From Oscillospiraceae bacterium (GTDB lineage Bacteria; Bacillota; Clostridia; Oscillospirales; Ruminococcaceae): DNA of 57,833 bases. Made by a program: the position numbers and the translations under genes. Below, piece after piece: positions 42,401 to 50,096 of this stretch. The number at the start of each line of letters is the position of its first letter. Position 1 is the first letter of the stretch. Where the stretch lies: assembly GCA_019423755.1 (NCBI GenBank), contig JAHZAU010000016.1, positions 1 through 57,833 on the forward strand. Reading direction: 5' to 3'. The notes under the pieces were generated by a model. It made no database searches and was not told the DNA's origin. It saw only the letters and a program-made list of their open reading frames with translations.

Positions 42401-44662
42401 CTCGCTTTTGGACAGGGTGACCTTCGCCTTCTCCAGGCTCAGCTGCTGGGTGGAGAAATGGACATCCGCCACATTGGAGAACTTGCCATTCAACTCTGCC
42501 ACCAGGTAGTAGTGGTACTCCTTGCCGGTCTGCAGGTTTTCCAAAGCGAGGGATTCTTCGCCGGTCGCCATGGTATGTTTCTGCACACCCGCTGCGTCCC
42601 GTACCTCTTCCGCAGATTCCAGCGGGGTTTGGCTTTCGACATAATAAACGGTTGCGCCGCTTTGGGTGGTCAGGGTCAGGGTGGCGCTGTCCTGGGTCAC
42701 CTCATCCACCTGAGCCATCAGGGACAGGCCCTGTGCGGTCAGCTCATTGGGGCCATTCGATGTAATGGTGCCGGTGTAGCTTGCGCCGTTGAAGGTCGCC
42801 TGTGCCGGACCTGCCGGCAGATACAGGTGCAGGCGGCACTGGCTGTCGGTGGTGACGCCGTCGAAGCCGTAGCCGGAAAGTTCTGCATCGGTAACCAGAT
42901 CATTGGCCCCATAAAGTCCAGTAAGGTCTGCCGTGGTGTAGTACACCGGGTCGCCGCCATTGGTCGGGGTGGTGCTGAAGCGCGGCTGGAGGAAACCACT
43001 TTTGCAGATGGTACCGCCGGTGATAGTGATGTCAGCATCTGCGGCAGCATTGCTGCCGTTTCCGATATCCGAGGAACTCGAGGGGCCGCCGGTAGCCATC
43101 ACCGTACCGCCGGTGATTTCGATGGTACCGCCGGAAGTATTGGCGCCGCCGCCGATGCCTGCACTGCCGCCCTTCTGGCTTTTGGCCGTTACGGTACCGC
43201 CAGTGATGGTGATGTTGCCATCCTGTTTGGACACCACGCCACCATGGCCGCTTCCGATACCTGCACCGAAGTGTTTTGCCATCATGTTGACCGTATCGGT
43301 GGAGCTGGCGTCGATGGTGCCCCCGGTAATGACAATGGTTCCCGCGCTTCCGGCGGCAGCAGTGCTTCCCGAACCGCCGCCGATGCCGGCGCCGCCCTTC
43401 TGGCTTTTGGCCGTTACGGTACCGCCGGTGATCTTAATGGTACCGCCGGCGCCACCTGTACTGCTACCGGTGCTGTTGCTGCCAAAGCCGCTGCCGCCGC
43501 CGATGCCGGCGCCGCCGCCTACACTGGTCGCAGTCACGGTACCGCCATTGATGGTGATGGTGCCGCCATCGCCGCCATTGAATTTGCTTCCCGTACTGCC
43601 ACCGCCGCCGATGGCCGCGCCGACAATGGCATTTGTACCCGCTCCGCTGGCCGTCGCCTCGACGATGCCGCCGTTGATGGTGATGATACCGCCGGATTTC
43701 CCTTTGCCGCCGCCGATGGCCGCGCCAGTCCCGTCGCCGGTGGTCGATGCGATAATGTGACCGCCATTGATAGTGATGACGCCTCCGTCCTTTGACACAC
43801 CGCCAATAGCGCTGTTACCAGAGGTGTTTTTGGCCATCAGCTTGCCCATCGTTCCTTCGTCCGTGGACTGGCCGTAGATGGTCAGATTTGCATTATCGGA
43901 ACTGGAAACCTGGATAAAGTTTTTCGTATACAGGGTGCAGCTGTTCGCCAGGATCAGGTTTACCTCACCGTTTACAACAAAGCGGGCATCGGTGCTAATA
44001 TCGCTGTTGACCACATACCAGCCAGCAGCCAGTGTAACGGAACTGCCGCTTGCCGGTGTAGCGACCGGTGTAGCCATTACCGTCTGCTCCTCGCCGTTGG
44101 CATCCAGGTAGGTGGTCTCCACCTGGCCCTCTGTGGCAGGGGCGGGGCTGTCCAGCTCCACCATTACCTGCAGCTGCGGCGCCTCGGGAGCCAGCCGGTA
44201 GCCTTCCGGCAGGGCTGCTTCCAGGGTGATGGTGCCGCTGGCGGGAAGCACGCTTCCCTCCCCCAGTGCGCCGTCGAAGCTGCTCCAACCGGCAAGGGGG
44301 ATCTCTCTGCTTTCCGGGGCCAAAGCTTCCTCCGAAGCTCCCGGGACCAGTTCCAGGTCCTCCTCCGGCTGCAGGGTCGCCCGGATGCTCCGGGGCAGCT
44401 GGCGGACAATCTCCTCCCAGGTCAAGGGGTTTTCCGGGTCCGGGGTCACCAGGGTCAGCTTATTTTCCGTCAGGCTGCCACCTTCCCATTCCCAGGAAAG
44501 GATGGTCCCGGGATGCTGCTCCTCCTGGACTTGTGTCTCCTCGGCCGGCAGCTCCTCCAGGGTCGTGATCTCCTGGGCAGAAGCCGGCAGGCTGATGGAA
44601 CTGGTCAGCAGGGCCATTGCCAAAAACCAGGCGATCATTCGTCGGTGTTGGTTTCCTCTCAT
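39425..44662 (-). CDS. Large wall-anchored surface protein (NPxTG sorting signal)
   Basis: A 1745-residue exported protein. It has a signal peptide (residues 1-30, ending PASAQ), then a Gly-rich region (about 290-560) with roughly nine repeats of the type GGTITINGGTVTA, likely a beta-helix. A fibronectin-like stretch follows, then several YDG/MBG-type stalk modules (KEYDGTTEPP, YTYDGTPKEP, KEYDGTPLLK), an InlB B-repeat-like domain (PGYRFQRW), a Ser/Gly-rich flexible linker, a globular domain, and a C-terminal sorting signal. The sorting signal is NPLTG followed by a hydrophobic helix and RRRKAR, so a sortase would anchor it. The role is probably adhesion or surface assembly. The start at 44662 is set by GAAGGAG and the signal peptide. 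Confidence 0.9.
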   Translation of the reverse strand: MRGNQHRRMIAWFLAMALLTSSISLPASAQEITTLEELPAEETQVQEEQHPGTILSWEWEGGSLTENKLTLVTPDPENPLTWEEIVRQLPRSIRATLQPEEDLELVPGASEEALAPESREIPLAGWSSFDGALGEGSVLPASGTITLEAALPEGYRLAPEAPQLQVMVELDSPAPATEGQVETTYLDANGEEQTVMATPVATPASGSSVTLAAGWYVVNSDISTDARFVVNGEVNLILANSCTLYTKNFIQVSSSDNANLTIYGQSTDEGTMGKLMAKNTSGNSAIGGVSKDGGVITINGGHIIASTTGDGTGAAIGGGKGKSGGIITINGGIVEATASGAGTNAIVGAAIGGGGSTGSKFNGGDGGTITINGGTVTATSVGGGAGIGGGSGFGSNSTGSSTGGAGGTIKITGGTVTAKSQKGGAGIGGGSGSTAAAGSAGTIVITGGTIDASSTDTVNMMAKHFGAGIGSGHGGVVSKQDGNITITGGTVTAKSQKGGSAGIGGGANTSGGTIEITGGTVMATGGPSSSSDIGNGSNAAADADITITGGTICKSGFLQPRFSTTPTNGGDPVYYTTADLTGLYGANDLVTDAELSGYGFDGVTTDSQCRLHLYLPAGPAQATFNGASYTGTITSNGPNELTAQGLSLMAQVDEVTQDSATLTLTTQSGATVYYVESQTPLESAEEVRDAAGVQKHTMATGEESLALENLQTGKEYHYYLVAELNGKFSNVADVHFSTQQLSLEKAKVTLSKSEFTYDGQPKTPEVTVELDGEPLEYGVDYQLELVSSNGAQDHIHPGTVTVQVTGMGKYTGKAEQQPSYTIHPAALTVSITGTLTKEYDGTTEPPEGVELVCSGQVSGDEVSVHTASFGYNSPHVKEATQLTAEGLTLEGRDAAYYTISTPSVSVNASITKSNPNIDFGQYYGKTYDARPMELPGEDQLNLVGAGYEDLTFTWYQGEEKLDDAPVHAGRYTLEASIPEGADTNGATSYRWLAIAPKDTSPSVELEQRSYTYDGTPKEPKVLAVRDGDVVIPPSEYLVKYTDNTNAGTAMVTIEDKPGGDYIVNTVESFTIEKGEGQLAGLTISSSTITYGDTFTVSFAPTADSVQAHTARSADVPAPQEAKLYLEDQLLGTVQNAREGETVTFTVDTTAKTIPASFFDGNSHSLQVQWGGDGNLNGGTASLAAAFYPKALTGARVDSASPSASKEYDGTPLLKQVALTDLQGLHTGDQVTAMADGTAQDADAAPAKAFTAQSVNLSGTHAGYYRLDPALVEGTVAITRTTYTGEKNAQGAIGAGRRDTVALPELPTGASYQNPTAAQPQAFAELSVSGTQLHYTGSDSVAEGSSYTVTVPVTGAVNYEDYTVTVTLNGTPSYPLTVEGGSGSGTYSPGQTVTITAENRPGYRFQRWTSEPAVELADASAATTTFTMPGHALTITAVFEATSSGGNGGGGSSSGGSSSGSGSTSGGSSGSSSSGQNGSGESKPSGSTTSRPGASTTVTSRPVTSGEDNTATIQHSTVTQAIREAQQKNASAPVRIEVPVDTNSQQTAQVTLPNRTLTALEDQQVDEFAVLMEDSVAVTLAKNTLRYLSDRADGADLLLRVEPKAELASNGRPVYDIGLVFVKNGQETAITKLDGRTVQVALPYTPASGESTQDLGAVYIDENGQSHWIEGSYYDAKQKAVLFETDHFSLYGVASRSGQAAPVAQSASAGDKENPLTGSGTAIPAALLAAASLAGVLALGRRRKAR
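42995..43810 (-). repeat. Gly-rich tandem repeats inside the surface protein
   Basis: About nine imperfect units coding for GG-T/I-ITINGG-T/I-V-ATA followed by a GAGIGGG-type segment of variable length. They are protein repeats of a predicted beta-helix, not a CRISPR array: spacing is irregular and the spacers also code for Gly-rich sequence. Confidence 0.85.
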
Positions 44663-45010
44663 CTGATCTCCTTCTCCGTCCCTGCAAAGCGCGTGGGACA
44701 TTTTGGTATTTCTTGCTAATCGCCCCATCTTTCCTCTGGCTAAACCAGGATAGAAAAAGGGCGTTTTGGTGCCGTTTTTCCAAACTTTTATCGACATTTT
44801 ACCGAGAAATGTCGGGTAATTTATGGAAATTTGCGTTTCGGCACCACACAAGATTTTATTTTACCATTATTTTTTCTAAATTTCTACCATCTTAGTATGA
44901 GTTTATGAAAGAAAATTGCTGTTAAAAATTCTTACTTTTTGTACGGATTGCTCAGAGCAAACCAGCGGCAGCTGCCGTCCGGCTTTCTTCTTTTGGGATC
45001 GAAAGCAAGA
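44663..45010 (-). other. Leader and upstream region of the surface protein gene
   Basis: No gene. The likely promoter has an extended -10 TGGTAAAAT near 44860 but a poor -35. Downstream of it lies the nested hairpin described at 44768-44845. Confidence 0.55.
44768..44845 (-). promoter_or_regulatory. Nested stem-loop in surface-protein leader
   Basis: Three collinear stems stack into one long hairpin: GGTGCCG with CGGCACC (44768-44774 and 44839-44845), TTTCC with GGAAA, and CGACATTT with AAATGTCG (44792-44799 and 44807-44814). A T-rich run follows on the minus strand. It matches no riboswitch that I know. Confidence 0.6.
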
Positions 45011-45042
45011 AAAAATCCCCTCGGGTTTTCCGAGAGGATTTC
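45011..45042 (-). terminator. Terminator downstream of the diguanylate cyclase gene
   Basis: AATCCTCTCGG pairs with CCGAGGGGATT (45014-45040) on the minus strand, followed by TTTTTC. Confidence 0.82.
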
Positions 45043-45097
45043 TCTTTGTTATCATATTCCTGCAGCTGGAACGGGTTCCTATTCTGGGCAAAAGAAA

Positions 45098-45142
45098 AAG
45101 CTGCAAAAGGCGCAGCTTGTTTCTCCAATCCTTTTGCAGCTT
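45098..45142. repeat. 13-bp inverted repeat with an alternative inner stem
   Basis: AAGCTGCAAAAGG (45098-45110) is the exact reverse complement of 45130-45142. The first AAGCTGC can also pair with GCAGCTT at 45112-45118, so two exclusive hairpins are possible. It lies between the diguanylate cyclase stop and its terminator (gap 45043-45263, no gene). Confidence 0.7.
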
Positions 45143-45263
45143 GACGATCATAGCCATCTTTGGCCTTAGACTCATCGCTTTGCGTCCCCGTTTTTCAGCG
45201 GGTTTGCCAAATATTCGGTTTTGTTTGCTTTTGCAAAAGTCTGGGGAAACAGATGCTTGCTGC

Positions 45264-46241
45264 TTACAGATTGCGTGTTTTCCCGTGGATGCGGTAGAAC
45301 TCCTCTTTGGCCCGATACATCCGCCGGTCCGCATCCTCAAACTGCTGCTCCAAATCGCATTCCGTGGAACGCCAGGAAATACCCACCGTACAGCTGATTT
45401 TGTCGCGATCCATATTTTTGCAGACGGTGCAGACCTGCTGGTAGAAGGCCTCTTCGTTTAGCTCCTCGTCCATCACCACAAATTCATCGCCGCCGACGCG
45501 GTACGCTTTCCCCGGGAAAACATCCTGGATATGTTTGGCGGCACGGCTGAGCAATTTATCGCCAGCGGCGTGGCCGTGCCGGTCGTTGATCACCTTCAGG
45601 CCGTTGATATCAAAATAAGCGACCCCCAGCGTGGAACCTTCTTGGTGCTGGTAGGTTTCCATGAGGTAGTTAAACTTGTTGCGGTTGAACAAGCCAGTCA
45701 TGGTGTCCTCGAAGCTCAGGCGCTTGAGCTTGGCGGTCTGCTCTTCGATCTGCTTTTTCTGCGCTGCGATCTGCTCCTGCATGTATTCATAGGTCAGGAT
45801 GCTCATCTGGGTGGGGAACCCGATCTCATTTTCCGACATCTCTCCGTAGGGGTTGGAGTTGTGGATATGGCAGACACGCGGCTCATCCCCCACAAAATGG
45901 ACCACTAAGGTGATGCGTTGGTGCTGCCGCATGTAAATCTGGGTAGAAGGGTGGGTGGCGATCCACATCCGTCCGCTGCACACATAGTAGTCCGGGGTCA
46001 GCTCCTGGACGTGATACTCCTCGTCGGAGATGACGCATCGGGGGATCTTCCCGGTAAACTTGCGGAAAATCGCAGAAACGTTTTCGGTCCCGATGGCGTG
46101 CTCGTTCTCTCCTGCCCCAAACCAGCTCAGCTGGTCGTCAAACGATGCTATTACCGTGTCCAGGTCACCCTCACAATAATGCCGATGCATCAAATAACTT
46201 GTCAGATCCTTTACCCGCTGCTCTCTTGTCGGATTGGCCAT
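45264..46241 (-). CDS. Diguanylate cyclase with N-terminal NTF2-like domain
   Basis: A 325-residue soluble protein. Residues 1-135 have the pattern of a SnoaL/NTF2-like fold (an early VKDLTSYLMHRHYCEGDLDTVIASF helix and later strands with HNSNPYGEM). A short coiled coil (about 145-175) links it to a GGDEF domain at about 175-325. The domain has LSFEDTMTGLFNRNKFN, YFDINGLKVINDRHGHAAGD and the intact active site YRVGGDEF, so it should make cyclic di-GMP. No RxxD inhibition site is evident. It has its own promoter and a GGAGG ribosome binding site. The N-terminal domain probably senses a small ligand. Confidence 0.9.
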   Translation of the reverse strand: MANPTREQRVKDLTSYLMHRHYCEGDLDTVIASFDDQLSWFGAGENEHAIGTENVSAIFRKFTGKIPRCVISDEEYHVQELTPDYYVCSGRMWIATHPSTQIYMRQHQRITLVVHFVGDEPRVCHIHNSNPYGEMSENEIGFPTQMSILTYEYMQEQIAAQKKQIEEQTAKLKRLSFEDTMTGLFNRNKFNYLMETYQHQEGSTLGVAYFDINGLKVINDRHGHAAGDKLLSRAAKHIQDVFPGKAYRVGGDEFVVMDEELNEEAFYQQVCTVCKNMDRDKISCTVGISWRSTECDLEQQFEDADRRMYRAKEEFYRIHGKTRNL

Positions 46242-46368
46242 CTCTCATGTGCCTCCTTTCTGATTTTATGCACTCCGTGTGCCCATGTTGATTTCCATCT
46301 TTAAAAGAAGGTCGTTCCGACCTGTAAGGAGAAAAATTCCTCACGGAACAAATGTATATTTTGGTTAT

Positions 46369-46397
46369 ATTATAGCATTTTTTCGGCGAAATGTAAA
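46369..46397 (-). promoter_or_regulatory. Sigma-A promoter of the diguanylate cyclase gene
   Basis: -35 TTTACA (46397-46392), 17-base spacer, perfect -10 TATAAT (46374-46369) with a TGC extension. Confidence 0.88.
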
Positions 46398-46551
46398 CGT
46401 TGCGTAAAATCCAAATTGGCTATGTAAATAAACTGTAAACTTTATGCAATCTGAGAAGGGGCTTGCTCCGGCCCTATTTTCAGTCTATTCCAATCGTCAC
46501 GAAGGGATGCCTCCCTTTCCATATAATTTGCCAAAAATGGAAGGAACCACA

Positions 46552-46580
46552 TTGTTTTAAACTGTCGAAAATGGTATAAT
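46552..46580 (+). promoter_or_regulatory. Sigma-A promoter of rpoN
   Basis: -35 TTGTTT (46552-46557), 17-base spacer, perfect -10 TATAAT (46575-46580) with a TGG extension. Confidence 0.85.
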
Positions 46581-46615
46581 TATCGGGAAACCGTATTACA
46601 GAAAAAGGTGTTTGT

Positions 46616-47929
46616 ATGAAATCGGATCTGAAGTTAGAATTGCAAACCAAGCTGTCCCCGCAGATGATGCAGTCGCTGAATATCCTGGCGCTCAACCGCA
46701 TGGAACTGGTGCAGTTTATCGACGCGCTGTACACCGAAAACCCCTGTGTGGAGCTGGAATACTGGGAGCCGGAGCACCTTTCTTCCGGCGGTTCCCAAAA
46801 CAGCGACGAGACCCACGACCCCCTGCACTTCCTGGCGGACCCGGCTTACGATAACTGTCTGCAGGATTACCTGCTTTCCCAGCTGAAGATAGAGAACCTC
46901 CCCTCCTGGCAGGCGGCGCTCATCGACTTTATTATCAACAATCTGGATCACTGCGGCTTTTACCCGCTGACGGTGGAGGACACGCTGCGCTATTTCCCGG
47001 TTTTGAGCAAGGAGCAGGTCAGCGAGACCCTGGAGCTGCTGCGCCGGCTGGAACCGGCCGGTGTCTGCTGCCAAAACCTGGTGGAAAGCCTCTGCTGCCA
47101 GCTGGAACGCCGCATGCCGCCGGGCGACCCGATGCTCCCCCGCATGCAGCTGCTGGTCCGCAGCTGTCTGGAGCTGCTGGCCCAGGGCAAGATCCGCACC
47201 ATCCAGCAGCAATACGGCATCACCCCGGCGGAGCTGGACACCTTCCGGGCGCTGCTCCCCCATCTGGACCCGAAACCCGGGGCCTCCTTCGGCTGCCGGG
47301 AAAACTGCTACATCATCCCCGACATCCTGGTGGTGCAGGAGGAGGGCTCCCCTCTGCGGGCGGTGCTCAACGACCGGTACATCCCCCGGGTGGTGGTGTC
47401 GGAGTTTTACCAGAAGATGACCGACCTGGACCCGGAGACCCAGCGCTATGTGGAGCACAAGCTTACCAGCGCGCAGACCGCCATCGACTGCCTGGCCCGG
47501 CGCAGCCAGACGCTGCTTTCTCTGGCGCAGGAGCTGGTGGCCCAAAACGAGACCTTCTTCTCCACCGGGCGCGGCTCCCCTACCCCTATGACCATGCGGC
47601 AGATCAGCGAGAAGCTGGCGGTGAACCCGTCCACCATCAGCCGCGCCGTCAAGGGCAAGTATATCCAGTGCCGCTACGGCACCTACCCGCTCAAGTCCTT
47701 CTTCACCAAGAGCCTGCCCCAGGAGGACGTCTTCCCCGCCCAGGACCGGGAAAGCGGCATCTTTGCCACCCTGCGTCAGCTGGTAGACAGCGAAAACAAA
47801 CAGAAGCCTTACAGCGACGACAAGCTGGCCGCCCTGCTGCGCCAGCAAGGCTACGACGTGGCGCGGCGCACCGTGATGAAATACCGCACCCAGCTGAACA
47901 TTCCCTCCTCGGTAGAGCGCAAACAATAA
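46616..47929 (+). CDS. rpoN: RNA polymerase sigma-54 factor
   Basis: Sigma-54 directs RNA polymerase to -24/-12 promoters and needs an ATP-dependent activator. The 437-residue protein has a Gln/Leu-rich region I (KLELQTKLSPQMMQSLNILALN), a core-binding region, a helix-turn-helix (MTMRQISEKLAVNPSTISRAVKGKYIQC) and the C-terminal RpoN box (ARRTVMKYRTQLNIPSS). The usual acidic region II is short. No activator gene is nearby, so the regulon cannot be inferred from here. Confidence 0.95.
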   Translation: MKSDLKLELQTKLSPQMMQSLNILALNRMELVQFIDALYTENPCVELEYWEPEHLSSGGSQNSDETHDPLHFLADPAYDNCLQDYLLSQLKIENLPSWQAALIDFIINNLDHCGFYPLTVEDTLRYFPVLSKEQVSETLELLRRLEPAGVCCQNLVESLCCQLERRMPPGDPMLPRMQLLVRSCLELLAQGKIRTIQQQYGITPAELDTFRALLPHLDPKPGASFGCRENCYIIPDILVVQEEGSPLRAVLNDRYIPRVVVSEFYQKMTDLDPETQRYVEHKLTSAQTAIDCLARRSQTLLSLAQELVAQNETFFSTGRGSPTPMTMRQISEKLAVNPSTISRAVKGKYIQCRYGTYPLKSFFTKSLPQEDVFPAQDRESGIFATLRQLVDSENKQKPYSDDKLAALLRQQGYDVARRTVMKYRTQLNIPSSVERKQ

Positions 47930-47936
47930 CCAAAAA

Positions 47937-47973
47937 CAGAAAGCCCCTTCCCAAAACGGGAAGGGGCTTTTTT
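47937..47973. terminator. Bidirectional terminator after rpoN
   Basis: AAAGCCCCTTCCC (47940-47952) pairs perfectly with GGGAAGGGGCTTT (47958-47970), followed by T's on the plus strand and TTTCTGTTTTT on the minus strand. Confidence 0.9.
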
Positions 47974-47989
47974 GTATCGGTGTGTTTGA

Positions 47990-49777
47990 TTAGCGGGCAA
48001 CCGGCTGGGTCATCTTCTCGACCCAAGCTTTGGCGCGGGCGCTCAGGTGGGGGGTCAGGGTCTCGCGGACATGAGCGTTGTAGCGGTTGAGCCACTCGAT
48101 CTCGGTGTCGGTCAGGCGGGACAGTTCCAGGCAGGTAGCGTCGATGGGCACCACGGTGAAGGTGTCGAAGCGGTAGAACTTGCCGTATTCGGTCTCGCCG
48201 TCGGGAACTACCACAGCGGTGTTCTCGATGCGGATACCGTGGGAGCCTTCGGTGTAGATACCGGGCTCGATGGTCAGCACCATGCCCTCCTGCAGGACGA
48301 TGTCCTTATTGCCGAAGCTCTGGGGACCTTCGTGGACGTTGAGCAGGTAGCCAACGCCGTGGCCGGTACCGCAGCGGTAATCCAGGCCGTGCTCCCACAG
48401 GACGCTGCGGGAAAGGACATCCAGCTGGCCGCCGGACATACCCTTCTTGAAGCGGACGCGGGACAGGGCGATGACGGCTTTCAGCACCAGGGTGTAGTCC
48501 CGGCGCTCTTCCTCGGTGATCTCGCCCAGGGCGAAGGTACGGGTGGTGTCGGTGGTGCCTTCCAGGTACTGGCCGCCGCTGTCGTTGAGCAGGAAGTGGC
48601 TGGCGTGCAGGGACTTGGAGTGCTCGGCGGAAGGAGCGTAGTGCATCATAGCTGCGTTTTCGCGGTAGGCCATGATGGTGGTGAAGCTGTCTTCGCTGTA
48701 ATGCTCCTGCTGGGCGCGGCACTCGCCCAGTTTCTCGGAAGCGGTCCACTCGGTGAGGGCGGTGCCTTTTTCCAGCTCCTCAAACAGCCAGCCGTAGAGC
48801 TCGGCCTCGGCGATGCCGTCTTTCAGGTAAGCTTTGTAGGTATTGGCGGTCTCGGTCTCGTTTTTGCAGGCCTTGAGCAGCTGGACCGGGTCGGTGCCGG
48901 AAACAGCGGTCAGGGACGGGTTTTCCTCTACGGCGCAGTAGAGGCTGTAGTTGAGCTCCTTTTCGTCGCAGAGGACGGCCAGCTTCTGGTCCAGCTTCGC
49001 AACATAGGAGAATACCTCGTCATAAGGACGGATGGCAACGCCGTTTTCCGCCAGGGTGGCGCGGACTTCGGCGGGGATGCGGCTGTCGTCCGCAAAGAGG
49101 ATGGCCTCGGTGGGAGAGACGAAGGCGTAGGAGATAACAACCGGGTTCATGGAAACATCGCGGCTACGGATGTTATACAGCCAAGCGATGCAGTCCAGCT
49201 TGTTGAGCACCAGGGCGTCGGCTTCCACTTCTTTGAGCTTGCCGCGCAGCTCTTCCAGCTTCTGGGCAACGGTCTTGCCGGCATACTGGACATCCAGGCT
49301 GTAGACAGGGGTCAGCTCCTCGGCGGGGCGGTCTTCCCAAACGTCGTTGCCGTAGTCCACGTCGTTGCGGATGGAGATTTCCTTCTTAGCGAAAAGCTTC
49401 TGCATCTCTTTGACAGCGGCAGCGGAGAACAGCTTGCCGTTGATGCCGACGACGGATTTTTCCGGCAGATTTTCGGCCAGGTATTTGGGTACGGTGGGGC
49501 AGTCGGGCTCGGCTGCTTTAAAGAGGGTCGCTTCGCTGTCGGCGATTTCAGCAGCAGCCTGAACGTAGTAACGGCCATCGGTCCACAGACCAGCCATCTC
49601 GTTGGTGATCAGGTAGGTGCCAGCAGAACCGGTGAAGCCGGAGAGGTAGCGTCTGGTCTTCCAGTGGTCGGAGAAATACTCGCTCATATGCGGGTCGGCG
49701 CTGGGGACGATGCAGGCGCTAACGCCGTTTTTCTGCATCAGTGCCCGGACTTTTGCGATTTTTTCATTGGTGGTCAT
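47990..49777 (-). CDS. Xaa-Pro aminopeptidase (M24 family)
   Basis: A 595-residue cytoplasmic peptidase that removes N-terminal residues before proline. It has two creatinase-like N-terminal domains, a pita-bread catalytic domain, and a C-terminal extension as in eukaryotic-type APP1. The metal ligands are intact: Asp in NDSGGQYLEG, Asp in TTDTTRTF, His in GTGHGVGY, Glu in TIEPGIY and Glu in IRIENTA. A GGGAGGAA ribosome binding site precedes the ATG. Codon use looks like that of a well expressed gene. Confidence 0.95.
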   Translation of the reverse strand: MTTNEKIAKVRALMQKNGVSACIVPSADPHMSEYFSDHWKTRRYLSGFTGSAGTYLITNEMAGLWTDGRYYVQAAAEIADSEATLFKAAEPDCPTVPKYLAENLPEKSVVGINGKLFSAAAVKEMQKLFAKKEISIRNDVDYGNDVWEDRPAEELTPVYSLDVQYAGKTVAQKLEELRGKLKEVEADALVLNKLDCIAWLYNIRSRDVSMNPVVISYAFVSPTEAILFADDSRIPAEVRATLAENGVAIRPYDEVFSYVAKLDQKLAVLCDEKELNYSLYCAVEENPSLTAVSGTDPVQLLKACKNETETANTYKAYLKDGIAEAELYGWLFEELEKGTALTEWTASEKLGECRAQQEHYSEDSFTTIMAYRENAAMMHYAPSAEHSKSLHASHFLLNDSGGQYLEGTTDTTRTFALGEITEEERRDYTLVLKAVIALSRVRFKKGMSGGQLDVLSRSVLWEHGLDYRCGTGHGVGYLLNVHEGPQSFGNKDIVLQEGMVLTIEPGIYTEGSHGIRIENTAVVVPDGETEYGKFYRFDTFTVVPIDATCLELSRLTDTEIEWLNRYNAHVRETLTPHLSARAKAWVEKMTQPVAR

Positions 49778-49875
49778 GGGTCATTCCTCCCAAATCAAAT
49801 TCCGCTCAGAAGGCGGTATTCCGTATCGTTTCTGCTCCCAAAAAGGCGGAAGCAGGGGGATTTCGGTCCATTACC

Positions 49876-49903
49876 AGAATAGCACATTTCGCCATGATGT
49901 CAA
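49876..49903 (-). promoter_or_regulatory. Sigma-A promoter of Xaa-Pro aminopeptidase gene
   Basis: Perfect -35 TTGACA (49903-49898), 16-base spacer, -10 TATTCT (49881-49876) with a TGC extension. Confidence 0.85.
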
Positions 49904-50037
49904 GAGAAAATGTTCCATTTGCAGAGGTTTTTTCTCCGGTATTTTTCTGTATCCATGAAAATATCCGGGATTTTTTCAAAAAGTGGACGGATAATTTTTA
50001 TCTCGTGAAAATGCAGCTTCCCCGGCGGCCCCTCCCC

Positions 50038-50066
50038 TTGCCGTGCCGCTCCTTTTGTGCTACAAT
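50038..50066 (+). promoter_or_regulatory. Sigma-A promoter of flaR-like gene
   Basis: -35 TTGCCG (50038-50043), 17-base spacer, -10 TACAAT (50061-50066) with a TGC extension. Confidence 0.78.
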
Positions 50067-50096
50067 CCCTCCAAAGAGCAAGCGGGAGGCGATTTT

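Larger units (their letters stand above)
46242..46615. other. Divergent intergenic region with two outward promoters
   Basis: No gene. It holds the promoter and leader of the diguanylate cyclase gene on the minus strand, with a short AGGTCG/CGACCT hairpin at about 46303-46318, and the rpoN promoter on the plus strand. Between them (46398-46551) I see only an AAGGGA/TCCCTT hairpin near 46502. Confidence 0.75.
49778..50096. other. Divergent intergenic region
   Basis: No gene. It contains the aminopeptidase promoter and leader on the minus strand, the flaR-like promoter on the plus strand, and between them (49904-50037) an AT-rich stretch in which I see no clear structure. Confidence 0.7.

Noticed and set aside
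39551..43795. Two long plus-strand frames opposite the surface protein gene
   Set aside because: They mirror the repetitive codons of the real gene and have no start signals.
42995..43810. CRISPR-like or DNA tandem repeat array
   Set aside because: Repeats are in frame, imperfect and coding for Gly-rich beta-helix units; spacing is irregular and no cas gene is present.
44768..44860. Cyclic di-GMP-I riboswitch
   Set aside because: The conserved GGGACGCAAAGC-type blocks of the GEMM aptamer are missing.
44903..45340. 145-codon minus-strand frame downstream of the diguanylate cyclase
   Set aside because: It overlaps the cyclase 3' end, crosses its terminator and hairpins, and has no ribosome binding site.
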